This document shows, in pieces, positions 1 through 7,844 of a DNA stretch of 47,000 bases (within the stretch, counting starts at the first letter, position 1; every line of letters begins with the position of its first letter). The stretch covers positions 1 to 47,000 of the forward strand of contig CAJPOL010000002.1 in the NCBI GenBank assembly GCA_905372265.1. The letters run 5' to 3'. A program made the translations under genes and the position numbers. Source of the stretch: an uncultured Treponema sp. (GTDB lineage: Bacteria > Spirochaetota > Spirochaetia > Treponematales > Treponemataceae). Below the pieces are notes generated by a model. That model was not told the origin of the DNA and searched no databases. It saw only the letters and a list, made by a program, of their open reading frames with translations.

Positions 1-58
1 GTACAATACTTGAATTACTCATAATAGTCAAGCCTCTGTTGATTAAAAAGTTTATTTT

Positions 59-108
59 TATGCCGATTAACTTATGTGCATAACCGCACAGAGAATCGGC
101 ATATTTTT
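59..108 (+). terminator. Rho-independent terminator, probably bidirectional
   Basis: A perfect 10-bp stem (59-68 with 94-103) encloses an inner 5-bp hairpin (75-79 with 86-90). It is followed on the plus strand by five T residues (104-108), and the left flank is A/T-rich enough to act on the minus strand as well. It would end a plus-strand gene left of the window or the minus-strand transcript leaving the ABC transporter gene at 275. Confidence 0.65.
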
Positions 109-163
109 AATTATACCACAACGTTTCTATTTTGCAAGTATTTTTTTATTCGTGCGGAGGGTT

Positions 164-200
164 TAATACCCCGACGCTTGCGTCGTAACGAAGGGTATTA
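164..200. repeat. Nested palindromic intergenic repeat, copy 1
   Basis: An outer inverted repeat TAATACCC/GGGTATTA (164-171, 193-200) surrounds an inner CGACGC/GCGTCG hairpin (172-177, 180-185). The core ACCCCGACGC recurs at 234, 5295 and 21936, so this is one member of a small repeat family. Confidence 0.6.
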
Positions 201-233
201 AAGCCGACTGCAACCACCTTATGAGAACAACAT

Positions 234-255
234 ACCCCGACGCTCGCGTCGGGGT
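234..255. repeat. Palindromic intergenic repeat, copy 2
   Basis: A perfect 10-bp stem, ACCCCGACGC (234-243) and GCGTCGGGGT (246-255), with a 2-nt loop. It lies about 20 nt beyond the stop codon of the ABC transporter gene and could act as a transcript-end hairpin, although no clean T tract follows it. Confidence 0.6.
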
Positions 256-274
256 TGTTGATTCATGCGGCCGA

Positions 275-2032
275 TTATACCTTCCACGCGGCAGCTTGTT
301 CGCGCATACCGACAAAATGCGCGTATATACCGTCTTGCTGCATCAACTCGGCGTGTTTCCCTTGCTGTACGATGCGCCCTTTATCCATCACGAATATGTG
401 ATCGGCGTTTTTGATGGTTGAAAGCCGATGCGCAATGATAATTGCCGTTTTGTTTTTCAGCAGTGCGTCGAGGGCGCTCATCAGCTTTTCCTCATTTTCA
501 GGATCGACACTGGAAGTCGCTTCATCAAGAATGACAATGGAACTCGGCTTGAGCATGGCCCGCGCAATGGAAATACGCTGGCGCTCCCCGCCTGAAAGAT
601 TACTGCCGCCCTCTTGTAACACTGTGCCGTAGCCGTTAGGCAATTCGGTAATAAAGTCATGGCATTGGGCTGCTTTTGCCGCAGCGATAACTTCTTCATC
701 GGTGGCATCCGGCTTGCCGAACTTGATATTGTTTTTTACCGTGTCTTCAAAAAGGTACACGTCTTGGAATACAAACGTAAAGTTCGATAAAAACGCATCG
801 TACGCAAAATCTTTAATGTTCGTATTACCAAGTTTTATTTCGCCTGAATCAATATCCCAAAAGCGGGCAATCAGCTGACAGAGGCTCGTCTTCCCCGAAC
901 CTGAATAGCCGACTAGGGCGGTTACGCTGTTTTTGGGAATATGCATATCCACATTGCGGAAGAGCTTGTCCTCGGCTTGCTCTTTTCCGCCGTAGCCGAA
1001 CGTAATATCCTTCACAGTAATATCGTCGTTTCCATGGGGCAGGAGCGAACCTTCCGATAAGGCTTGAATATTTTTCACCTTAAAAAGGGTATTCAAGTTC
1101 TGAACCGCTACGCCGCGCATCCGCTGCATCGTACCGGCTATCTCAAAACCGCCGAATACCACAAAGCTTGCGACAATCAGCATTAGCGTTTTTTCAATGG
1201 TGAGCATACTAAGCGAATAGCGGTACAAGGCGCTCCCGATAATGGCGGTTGAGCCCAGCTTCAGCAGCAGTGAGAAAACCAGCAGCGACGGCATAATTGC
1301 CTTTTCTACGGCAAAGAACCCGGTCTTGCTCTTTTCGATGCTTTCCGTTACGTTTTTTACCGCTTGGGCTGTTCTGCCGAATGCCTTTACCACACCGATT
1401 CCCTGTACGTACTCCAATATGTCGCTTTGCAGCCGCAGCTTTAACTCCGTCAGCTTTGTCGTTACCGTATCCGCCTTTTTTTGGAACACCGTATTAAATG
1501 CAATCGCAGCGGCAAGTGTGATGCCGATAATACCGCCGGTTATCATATCGTAGGGAAAAACAAATAGTGCCATGATAACCGTTTGAATGCTGCCGGCAAA
1601 CATCATTTCGAGGATCATCATATCGATTGTTTCAACATCAGTGATAACCGTTGTCAACGCTCCGGAAACATCGCCGAGTCTGCTTTCGGAAAAATAGCCC
1701 ATGTGTACGTTTTTTAGTTTATCCCCGATGACAAGCCGGTTCTCCGCCCCCATTGTATAGGAAGCAATGTTTTTATTGCGGTCGGAAATATACCCGAATA
1801 CGATTTTTCCCGTAATACCGGCAAGCATAATACAGAACACCGTGATGATAGTGTTGTTCGTAACCGGCTGCGCCTGAAACACTGCGCGGCTCACCGCGAG
1901 CAAAAAATACCCAAGCCCGCCGAGCGTAAAGCCTTCGAACATGCTTTTCAGTACATCGCAAATAAACATCACGGTTATACGTTTTGATTGCTTTCCCGCA
2001 ACCGCGTATATCTTTTTTAGTAAGTCAAACAT
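275..2032 (-). CDS. ABC exporter half-transporter (fused permease and ATPase)
   Basis: This 585-residue protein has the layout of a type IV (exporter-fold) ABC half-transporter. Residues 1 to about 310 form a membrane domain with several hydrophobic segments, and 335-585 form the nucleotide-binding domain. Visible motifs are Walker A GYSGSGKT (375-382), signature LSGGE (479-483), Walker B IVILDE (499-504) and the H-loop His at 535. Such proteins work as dimers in the inner membrane. Many relatives of this type, including the YbtP/YbtQ and IrtA/IrtB siderophore or peptide transporters, come as adjacent pairs. No partner is present here, so it is either a homodimer or its partner lies elsewhere. 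The substrate cannot be read from the sequence. The start has an AAGGAA-type ribosome binding site about 12 nt upstream. Confidence 0.9.
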   Translation of the reverse strand: MFDLLKKIYAVAGKQSKRITVMFICDVLKSMFEGFTLGGLGYFLLAVSRAVFQAQPVTNNTIITVFCIMLAGITGKIVFGYISDRNKNIASYTMGAENRLVIGDKLKNVHMGYFSESRLGDVSGALTTVITDVETIDMMILEMMFAGSIQTVIMALFVFPYDMITGGIIGITLAAAIAFNTVFQKKADTVTTKLTELKLRLQSDILEYVQGIGVVKAFGRTAQAVKNVTESIEKSKTGFFAVEKAIMPSLLVFSLLLKLGSTAIIGSALYRYSLSMLTIEKTLMLIVASFVVFGGFEIAGTMQRMRGVAVQNLNTLFKVKNIQALSEGSLLPHGNDDITVKDITFGYGGKEQAEDKLFRNVDMHIPKNSVTALVGYSGSGKTSLCQLIARFWDIDSGEIKLGNTNIKDFAYDAFLSNFTFVFQDVYLFEDTVKNNIKFGKPDATDEEVIAAAKAAQCHDFITELPNGYGTVLQEGGSNLSGGERQRISIARAMLKPSSIVILDEATSSVDPENEEKLMSALDALLKNKTAIIIAHRLSTIKNADHIFVMDKGRIVQQGKHAELMQQDGIYAHFVGMREQAAAWKV

Positions 2033-2117
2033 AGTTTTACCATTCCTTTATAAGTAGTTTGAAAACTTGTACACACTCAATTGTAAATCAGTTTTTTAAA
2101 GATGCCCTTTAAGGTAG

Positions 2118-3677
2118 TTAATGTTCATAAGCTAATATATCCCGGCCGTCATCTGCCGAATATGATTCAACTTCATCCGGACTGTGATCGTCATACCATA
2201 GCTGTGCATAAAACGGGATATGCTTTGCAAGTTCACCGAAATTCCACGGCGGAGCGCTGCAGCATTCAGGACACCAATGACCTGTTTTAAGAACCAAATA
2301 GGGGCTTGCCGTAAACTGATGCCCATTATGGCACTGCCATTGAATCGGCGTGTATAAGTCTCCCCGCTGCATAGCGCCGCTTACACAGACGCCTCCTCGA
2401 AAAGCCGCTGCTTGACGCATATCTTCAATATTCAGCTGATCAGTAGGCTTTGCTTCATCATAGCCGTGGTCTAAAAGTAAACCGCTCTGCTTCAACAAAA
2501 CCTCATCTTTTAATCGGGCATAATCTAAAAAAGCGCCCGTTTCCGGATTGACATTCTTACATAGCAGCGGGAACATTTCCCAACTACGCGGTATCCGGTT
2601 ATAGGCGTCAAGCGAACCGAAAAAAGCCTTTATTCTTTTTTCAAGATTATGCGATACCCAAAAAAGAGGAGCATTATTGGTACGCAACAGCGGCATAATC
2701 GCGAACCGCTTAATGAGGTACGGAAACGGTTTCCCCAATTTAAAATACCACAACTTTTTTTCAAGTTTTGAAAAGAACTCCTCAAAGCCTTCATACTGAA
2801 AATCGAGATATTCGTTTAATACATGCGAATCGGCAAACCACATACAGTGAAAATTTCTGCTTGCATTCCATTCAGGCTGAAAGATTTCGGTACCGCTGCG
2901 TCCCATCATGTTAAACCCGCGGTCAAGTGTTTCAAAGCCTGTAACCCGCGCTGTCTTCCCGTTTCCGATATTGTATACTTTTTTCCAAAAAGCGGTATCA
3001 AGAGTTCCTTCCGAATCTTTTTCAACAAGATTTTTTAAAAGCAAACCGGACGTACGTGCAGTCGCCCACTCTATCGGCGTATTCCAGCAGGTATGAAACA
3101 TAAGTCCGTCATGCATATTATTTAAAAGCACTCGGTCGTATAAAATACCGCTTTGCCGAAGCGATACCCAGCACAAGGACGATTCGATGACTGCCCGTTC
3201 AGCTTTTACTTTGCTTGCTGCATACACATCGAATGCACTTGGCATAAGCGGATCCCCTACCCTTCCCCATGGATGTTTAAAAGTTCTGTTACCGTATTCC
3301 GCAACCGTACCAATGTATACGAATTTTGTTTTTTCAACTTGGCCGCTATTGACTACGGCTTCAAGCAGATTTTTGGTTCCAAGCCAATTAGTACGGCACG
3401 TTTCATCGGGATTATGGTCGGCTCGAGGAGGAATAAGCGCTGCACAGTGAAGTACATAATCGGCATCTTTTACACCGGCAAGGCAATCGCTGTAATTTTG
3501 TATATCGCCGAACAGTACTTCAATACAGTCATTTTTTTGAAGTTTCTTTGCCAGCCGTCTGTTCGCTTTTTTCGCACGTAAAAGAACGCGGCAGCGGAAT
3601 TTTCCCGTCCGGACAATCTGCATCAACGCTTCGGATCCCATAGTTCCCGACACGCCGGTAATAAAAACCATTTTCAT
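2118..3677 (-). CDS. NAD-dependent epimerase/dehydratase with C-terminal zinc-ribbon-like domain
   Basis: The N-terminal part (1 to about 290) is an extended short-chain dehydrogenase. It has the dinucleotide-binding motif TGVSGTMG (7-14), a catalytic-type Thr near 124 and the YxxxK pair Tyr152/Lys156, so it probably acts on a nucleotide sugar or similar substrate with NAD(P). The remaining 230 residues are unusual. They end in a treble-clef or zinc-ribbon-like segment with Cys449, His453 and the CPEC cluster at 469-472, resembling the probable zinc-ribbon family DUF4379 (WxCxxGH ... CPxC). An epimerase with such a tail is not an architecture I recognise. A GAGGG ribosome binding site precedes the ATG. 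The gene lies about 85 nt upstream of the ABC exporter on the same strand and may be cotranscribed. Confidence 0.8.
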   Translation of the reverse strand: MKMVFITGVSGTMGSEALMQIVRTGKFRCRVLLRAKKANRRLAKKLQKNDCIEVLFGDIQNYSDCLAGVKDADYVLHCAALIPPRADHNPDETCRTNWLGTKNLLEAVVNSGQVEKTKFVYIGTVAEYGNRTFKHPWGRVGDPLMPSAFDVYAASKVKAERAVIESSLCWVSLRQSGILYDRVLLNNMHDGLMFHTCWNTPIEWATARTSGLLLKNLVEKDSEGTLDTAFWKKVYNIGNGKTARVTGFETLDRGFNMMGRSGTEIFQPEWNASRNFHCMWFADSHVLNEYLDFQYEGFEEFFSKLEKKLWYFKLGKPFPYLIKRFAIMPLLRTNNAPLFWVSHNLEKRIKAFFGSLDAYNRIPRSWEMFPLLCKNVNPETGAFLDYARLKDEVLLKQSGLLLDHGYDEAKPTDQLNIEDMRQAAAFRGGVCVSGAMQRGDLYTPIQWQCHNGHQFTASPYLVLKTGHWCPECCSAPPWNFGELAKHIPFYAQLWYDDHSPDEVESYSADDGRDILAYEH

Positions 3678-3743
3678 ACATCTACCCTCTTACCTGTTTT
3701 CTTTCATCTTAATGATACAATACGGCAAACAATCCAGCTATTT

Positions 3744-3884
3744 GGGGGCTGTCCAAAAACTTCAGTTTTTGGACAGTTTCCTTAGATTTAGATGCGATGT
3801 TTAAAATTAAGTCATTATTATATAAAGGCTTAATTTTAAACTCGCGAGGATGGCGAAAAAGTAACCAACTTTTGAGACATCCCC
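3744..3884. mobile_element. MITE-like element with imperfect terminal inverted repeats
   Basis: The ends are related inverted repeats: GGGGCTGTCCAAAAACTT from 3745 and, on the other strand, GGGGATGTCTCAAAAGTT ending at 3884 (14 of 18 positions match). Inside are two strong hairpins, a 13-bp stem at 3749-3776 with a 2-nt loop and a 13-bp perfect inverted repeat (3799-3811 with 3829-3841). There is no coding capacity for a transposase. The end sequence resembles the termini of IS4/IS1182-like elements, so it was probably moved in trans. The right end abuts the fucosidase stop codon. Confidence 0.6.
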
Positions 3885-3885
3885 A

Positions 3886-5259
3886 TTACATCGCTTTCTT
3901 GAGCTTAAAGCAGTCGGCGTATTCGGCAGAGAGCACCGGCACCTCCGATACGGTGAGTACGGCGGTTTTCCCGTTCTGCCGTACCGGAATCGATTGTCCC
4001 GTCCGAATACATACTGCAGAATCGATTCGCTGGTCTTCTTCAAGTGTCAACGTGATTGAACGCGGTATGTCCGGCGTATTCTCATTGTAGCAGTAAAAGG
4101 CATAAACGGCCTCATTAGTCTGTGTCAGATAGATTGCTTCGTTTTGCCGGACGGAGTAGCCTTTTGTCTGATAAATGCCTTCCCCATGAATGCGCAGCCA
4201 ATTACCGACCTTGAGCAGCGCCCGTAGCGCCTTTGCAGGCAGACACCCGTCCGGCTGCGGCGGCACATTCAGCGCAAGGTTTCCGCCTTTCGATACAATT
4301 TCAATCAGCAAATGCACGATTTTATGAGCCGTCTTAAAATTATCTTCATAGTGGAATGAAAAATAATCGCCCGCAGTAATACAGCTTTCCCATGGGCAGG
4401 GAATAAAATCGGGCGGAATGGCTTGCTCAGGAGTGATAATGTTTTCGTATTCTCCCCCGACGGTGCGGTCGCATACGATTAAATGAGGCTGTGCTTTTTT
4501 ACGGATTTTTTCGACAACTTCACCGAGCCGGATATCCTGATGATGGATATGCGGAGACACCTGTCCGCCATCCAGCCACAGCACATCGATTTTTCCGTAC
4601 TGCGTACAAATTTCTTCAATTTGCCGGTGCGTAAAAGAAACAAATTCATTCCATATCTCGGGATGATCGGGAATATCGTAATTGGCATTGCGCGTCTTCG
4701 CCGGTCCCATTTCAGGCGCCCAGTAGTAGGGGCTATGCCAATCGGGTTTTGAAAAATAGGCTGAAATTGCAAGGCCTTCCTGACGGAATGCATGAAAAAC
4801 TTCTTTTACGATATTTGCATACCGGTGCGTGTGGAACGGACATGTAGGAGCCGTAATTTTATAATCGGTAGTTGCCGTATCAAACATACAAAAACCGTCA
4901 TGATGCTTGGTTGTAAAAAGCACATATTTAAAGCCGCTTTGCCGCGCAGCGCCGGCCCAAAAGTCGGGGCGGAATTTTACCGGATTGAACGTGGTATTGG
5001 CGTTCCAATACTGGCGTTTAAATTCTTCCATATCGTCAGTCCAGTGTACATCTTTACGCGACCAATCCTCAGCATCGTCGCACAGCGGCCACGATTCATA
5101 CGTCGCAAGCTGACAACCGGGTGCCCAGTGCATCATAAGTCCGAATTTTAATCCGGTAAACCATTCAATATGTTTCCGCACTTCAGACGATGCCGGTACA
5201 ACATATTTTTCAGCTTCGGAATAGCCATGCACACCATCGTGCATATTCAGTTCTGCCAT
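3886..5259 (-). CDS. Alpha-L-fucosidase, glycoside hydrolase family 29
   Basis: This 457-residue protein hydrolyses terminal alpha-L-fucose from glycans with retention of configuration. Family GH29 marks are the MHWAPG segment near 43-48, FTTKHHDGF (115-123) and WLDGG (229-232), where Asp230 is the expected nucleophile. The acid/base Glu cannot be fixed by eye. The C-terminal third would be the usual beta-sandwich. No signal peptide or lipobox is present, so the enzyme is probably cytoplasmic and would act on imported fucosylated oligosaccharides. On the minus strand a TATAAT box lies at 5271-5276, only 11 nt before the ATG, with a weak GGAG in between. Confidence 0.9.
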   Translation of the reverse strand: MAELNMHDGVHGYSEAEKYVVPASSEVRKHIEWFTGLKFGLMMHWAPGCQLATYESWPLCDDAEDWSRKDVHWTDDMEEFKRQYWNANTTFNPVKFRPDFWAGAARQSGFKYVLFTTKHHDGFCMFDTATTDYKITAPTCPFHTHRYANIVKEVFHAFRQEGLAISAYFSKPDWHSPYYWAPEMGPAKTRNANYDIPDHPEIWNEFVSFTHRQIEEICTQYGKIDVLWLDGGQVSPHIHHQDIRLGEVVEKIRKKAQPHLIVCDRTVGGEYENIITPEQAIPPDFIPCPWESCITAGDYFSFHYEDNFKTAHKIVHLLIEIVSKGGNLALNVPPQPDGCLPAKALRALLKVGNWLRIHGEGIYQTKGYSVRQNEAIYLTQTNEAVYAFYCYNENTPDIPRSITLTLEEDQRIDSAVCIRTGQSIPVRQNGKTAVLTVSEVPVLSAEYADCFKLKKAM

Positions 5260-5295
5260 TGCATATCTCCATTATATGAGCTAAGATAATCACTA

Positions 5296-5316
5296 CCCCG
5301 ACGCAGAGCATCGAGG
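5296..5316. repeat. Palindromic intergenic repeat, copy 3 (degenerate)
   Basis: CCCCGACGC (5296-5304) and GCATCGAGG (5308-5316) form an imperfect stem related to the copies at 164 and 234. The 194-nt gap 5260-5453 otherwise holds only promoter-like sequence for the two flanking divergent genes. Confidence 0.45.
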
Positions 5317-5404
5317 CATTACATCCTCAAGCACAGACAAGAGTGTATCGGTTATGTTCCGGCATGTCAATTTTCGGCAACAGATTTTGTACATTTCACT
5401 GTTT

Positions 5405-5433
5405 TTGACAGAGCCGTTACAATACCATACCTT
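5405..5433 (+). promoter_or_regulatory. Possible sigma-70 promoter of pyk
   Basis: A perfect TTGACA (5405-5410) is followed after 17 nt by a poor -10 (TACCTT, 5428-5433). An AAGGA ribosome binding site (5442-5446) lies 7 nt before the ATG at 5454. The weak -10 makes this tentative. Confidence 0.35.
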
Positions 5434-5453
5434 TTGTCATTAAGGACGAGACT

Positions 5454-7214
5454 ATGAAAAAGACGAAGATTGTCTGTACAATCGGCCCTGCTTCCGATTC
5501 GGAAGAAACACTGCGTGAACTATTCAAAGCGGGCCTCAATGTGTGCCGTTTGAATTTCTCCCACGGCACCCACGAAGATCATCAAGTGCGTATCGACCGC
5601 ATAAAAAAAGTGCGGGAAGAATTGAATCTGCCGATCGCCATCATGCTTGATACTAAGGGGCCTGAAATCCGTGTCAAGAAGTTTGCAAATAATTCCGTAC
5701 GGCTTACCAGAGGCCAGCAGTTCACTTTAACGACGCGGGATATTGCCGGAAACGAAACGATATGCAGCGTAACCTATAAAAATCTTGCAAAAGAAATTCA
5801 TCCGCAGGATAGAATTCTTATTGATGACGGCCTTATTGAATTACGGGTTGAACAGGTAACCGACGATACCGATATTATTTGCACCGTATTGACCGAAGGC
5901 GTCGTATCGAATAATAAGGGAATCAATATTCCGGGCGTAAAAATCAGATTGCCGTTTTTAAGTCCGCAGGATATCGAAGATTTAAAATTCGGCGTAAAAA
6001 ATAAAATCGATTTTATTGCCAGCTCTTTTACACGCGGGCCTGCCGATGTGCTGAGCATCCGTAAAGTATTGGAAGAAGAAAACGGAAATAACATCAATAT
6101 CATCGCTAAAATTGAAAATCAGGAAGGCGTTGACAGCATTGATAAAATCCTTGAAGTTGCTGACGGCATCATGGTTGCACGCGGAGACTTAGGTATAGAA
6201 ATTCCACCGGAACAAATCCCGCTTGTGCAAAAAATGATTATCAAAAAGACATTGCAAGCAAGCAAGGCGGTTATCACCGCTACTCAGATGCTTGAATCGA
6301 TGACGCATAACCCGCGCCCTACCCGTGCGGAAGTTACCGATGTTGCTAATGCTATTTTTGACGGCACCAGTGCAATTATGCTGTCGGGAGAAACCGCTGC
6401 AGGGAAGTACCCTGTAGAAACGGTCAAAATGATGAACAGTATAGCGGTAACTGCGGAAGCCTCTTTAAATTATGAAAAAATCTTACGGGAAGCCGCGCAG
6501 GAACACTCTTTAACGATTACGAATGCTATTGCGCATGCGACCTGTTCAATGGCGATGGAAATGAATGCCCAAGTCATTGTTACGGCGACCTCTTCGGGCG
6601 AAACGCCGAAGGCTCTTTCAAAATACAAGCCCAAGGTACCGGTTGTTGCCGTTACGCCTTCGCAGGAAACGGCACGGCGGCTTTCGCTGAACTGGGGCGT
6701 CTATCCGATCCTTGCTCCGCATTTTAAATCAACCGATGAAATGTTTGAAACCTGTATTGACGTAGCGAAAGAGGCCGGCTTCGTTCAGGAAGGCGAGCTT
6801 GCTGTTCTGACAGCCGGTGTACCGATTGGACTTGCCGGTTCAACAAACTTGCTGAAAGTGGAAACGGTCGGCAAAATTCTTTTGAAAGGGAAAGGCACCG
6901 GCGTGCAATCGGTCATTACCGGACGGGTAAAAGTAATTCATACCGAACAGGATTTACTTGCCGATTTTAAAGATGAGGATATTATTGTAACCGAATCGAC
7001 CAATGACTTGATGAATTCCTTTATAGAGCGTTCCGCCGCCGTCATTACCGAAAACGGCAATTTAAGCGGACATGCGGCAATTATGGGAATGATGCTCTCA
7101 AAACCGACGATTGTCGGCGCCGTTTCGGCTACGTCTATATTGAAAACAGGCGATATTATCACGCTGAATGGAAAAACAGGCGTGGTGGTAAAGGGTTCGG
7201 CCTCGATTTATTAA
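5454..7214 (+). CDS. pyk: Pyruvate kinase with C-terminal PEP-utilizer-like domain
   Basis: Converts phosphoenolpyruvate and ADP to pyruvate and ATP in the last step of glycolysis. At 586 residues it is longer than the common 470-residue form because of an extra C-terminal domain (about 478-586) like the phosphohistidine-type mobile domain of PEP-using enzymes. A similar extension is known in Bacillus and Geobacillus pyruvate kinases. Recognisable residues include Arg32, Asn34, Ser36 and His37 (RLNFSH), the B-domain entry LDTKGPEIR (65-73), Lys219 and Glu221 in IAKIENQEG, and Asp245 in VARGDLG. In the extension the segment SGHAA is where a phosphohistidine motif sits in related domains. An AAGGA ribosome binding site is well placed before the ATG. 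Confidence 0.97.
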   Translation: MKKTKIVCTIGPASDSEETLRELFKAGLNVCRLNFSHGTHEDHQVRIDRIKKVREELNLPIAIMLDTKGPEIRVKKFANNSVRLTRGQQFTLTTRDIAGNETICSVTYKNLAKEIHPQDRILIDDGLIELRVEQVTDDTDIICTVLTEGVVSNNKGINIPGVKIRLPFLSPQDIEDLKFGVKNKIDFIASSFTRGPADVLSIRKVLEEENGNNINIIAKIENQEGVDSIDKILEVADGIMVARGDLGIEIPPEQIPLVQKMIIKKTLQASKAVITATQMLESMTHNPRPTRAEVTDVANAIFDGTSAIMLSGETAAGKYPVETVKMMNSIAVTAEASLNYEKILREAAQEHSLTITNAIAHATCSMAMEMNAQVIVTATSSGETPKALSKYKPKVPVVAVTPSQETARRLSLNWGVYPILAPHFKSTDEMFETCIDVAKEAGFVQEGELAVLTAGVPIGLAGSTNLLKVETVGKILLKGKGTGVQSVITGRVKVIHTEQDLLADFKDEDIIVTESTNDLMNSFIERSAAVITENGNLSGHAAIMGMMLSKPTIVGAVSATSILKTGDIITLNGKTGVVVKGSASIY

Positions 7215-7250
7215 GGGGCACATATTTTATACCTGATTGTAACGGCTTTT

Positions 7251-7844
7251 TTGCCCGCTCTCGTGTGGCTGGCCGTAACCGCAGTAAAAAAACAGCCCGC
7301 TCTTTTTATAGCAGCCGCTTTTTTCGCAGCAGCCGCTGCAGTAGCGTTGAGCGTAACGGCGCAGCAGTTGCTCGGTTTTTTGATGCATACGCGGCTTGAT
7401 GAACAACCGGCGCCGGTATTTTTGTTGTTTCAGAGCTTTATCAGCGCCGCCCTCATAGAAGAAGGTGTAAAGGCGGCGCTGTTCCGGTTACTGATGCGGA
7501 GTACGGCGCACATCAGGCAGCGGACGGCTAAACAGCTTATCCTTATAGCGGTGTTTTTTGCGCTCGTTTTCAGCGGTTTTGAAAATATTTCCTATGCGAT
7601 ACGGTACCCGCAATTCCGCTATCTGAGATTGATAACGGCATCCGTGCTTCATGGAAGTCTCGGAATATTTTATACGCAGGGGCTGCACACAAAAAACCGC
7701 CGGCAGTTAACGGTCTCGGTTATTTCAGCGGCGCTGCTGCACGGCCTTTATAATGTTTTTGTTTCGATAGGAGGTCTATTCACTGTATTTTCAGTTGCAG
7801 TGATAGGCATTACGGTTACCCATGCAGTCCGCAATTACCGTTGA
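7251..7844 (+). CDS. PrsW-like (CAAX/PrsW superfamily) intramembrane protease, start uncertain
   Basis: A small, very hydrophobic protein with about six membrane segments. The motif pattern of PrsW-type intramembrane proteases is visible: EEGVK with Glu70, Glu71 and Lys74, a Phe-Glu-Asn at 110-112, His134, and the terminal His164 and Asn168. PrsW cleaves an anti-sigma factor in Bacillus, but the substrate here is unknown. The start is a problem. The listed TTG at 7251 lacks a good ribosome binding site, no ATG exists, and the frame is open right back to the pyk stop at 7212-7214, which lies in the same frame. An ATT at 7224, a CTG at 7233 or the GTG at 7263 are alternatives. The 3' end overlaps the convergent Eda-KdgK gene by 10 nt. 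Confidence 0.75.
   Translation: MPALVWLAVTAVKKQPALFIAAAFFAAAAAVALSVTAQQLLGFLMHTRLDEQPAPVFLLFQSFISAALIEEGVKAALFRLLMRSTAHIRQRTAKQLILIAVFFALVFSGFENISYAIRYPQFRYLRLITASVLHGSLGIFYTQGLHTKNRRQLTVSVISAALLHGLYNVFVSIGGLFTVFSVAVIGITVTHAVRNYR

Noticed and set aside
221..421. 66-codon plus-strand open frame at the window start
   Set aside because: Starts in the intergenic palindrome and runs antisense into the ABC transporter gene; no support.
3153..3581. 142-codon plus-strand open frame
   Set aside because: Antisense to the Rossmann part of the epimerase gene, whose motifs are clear.
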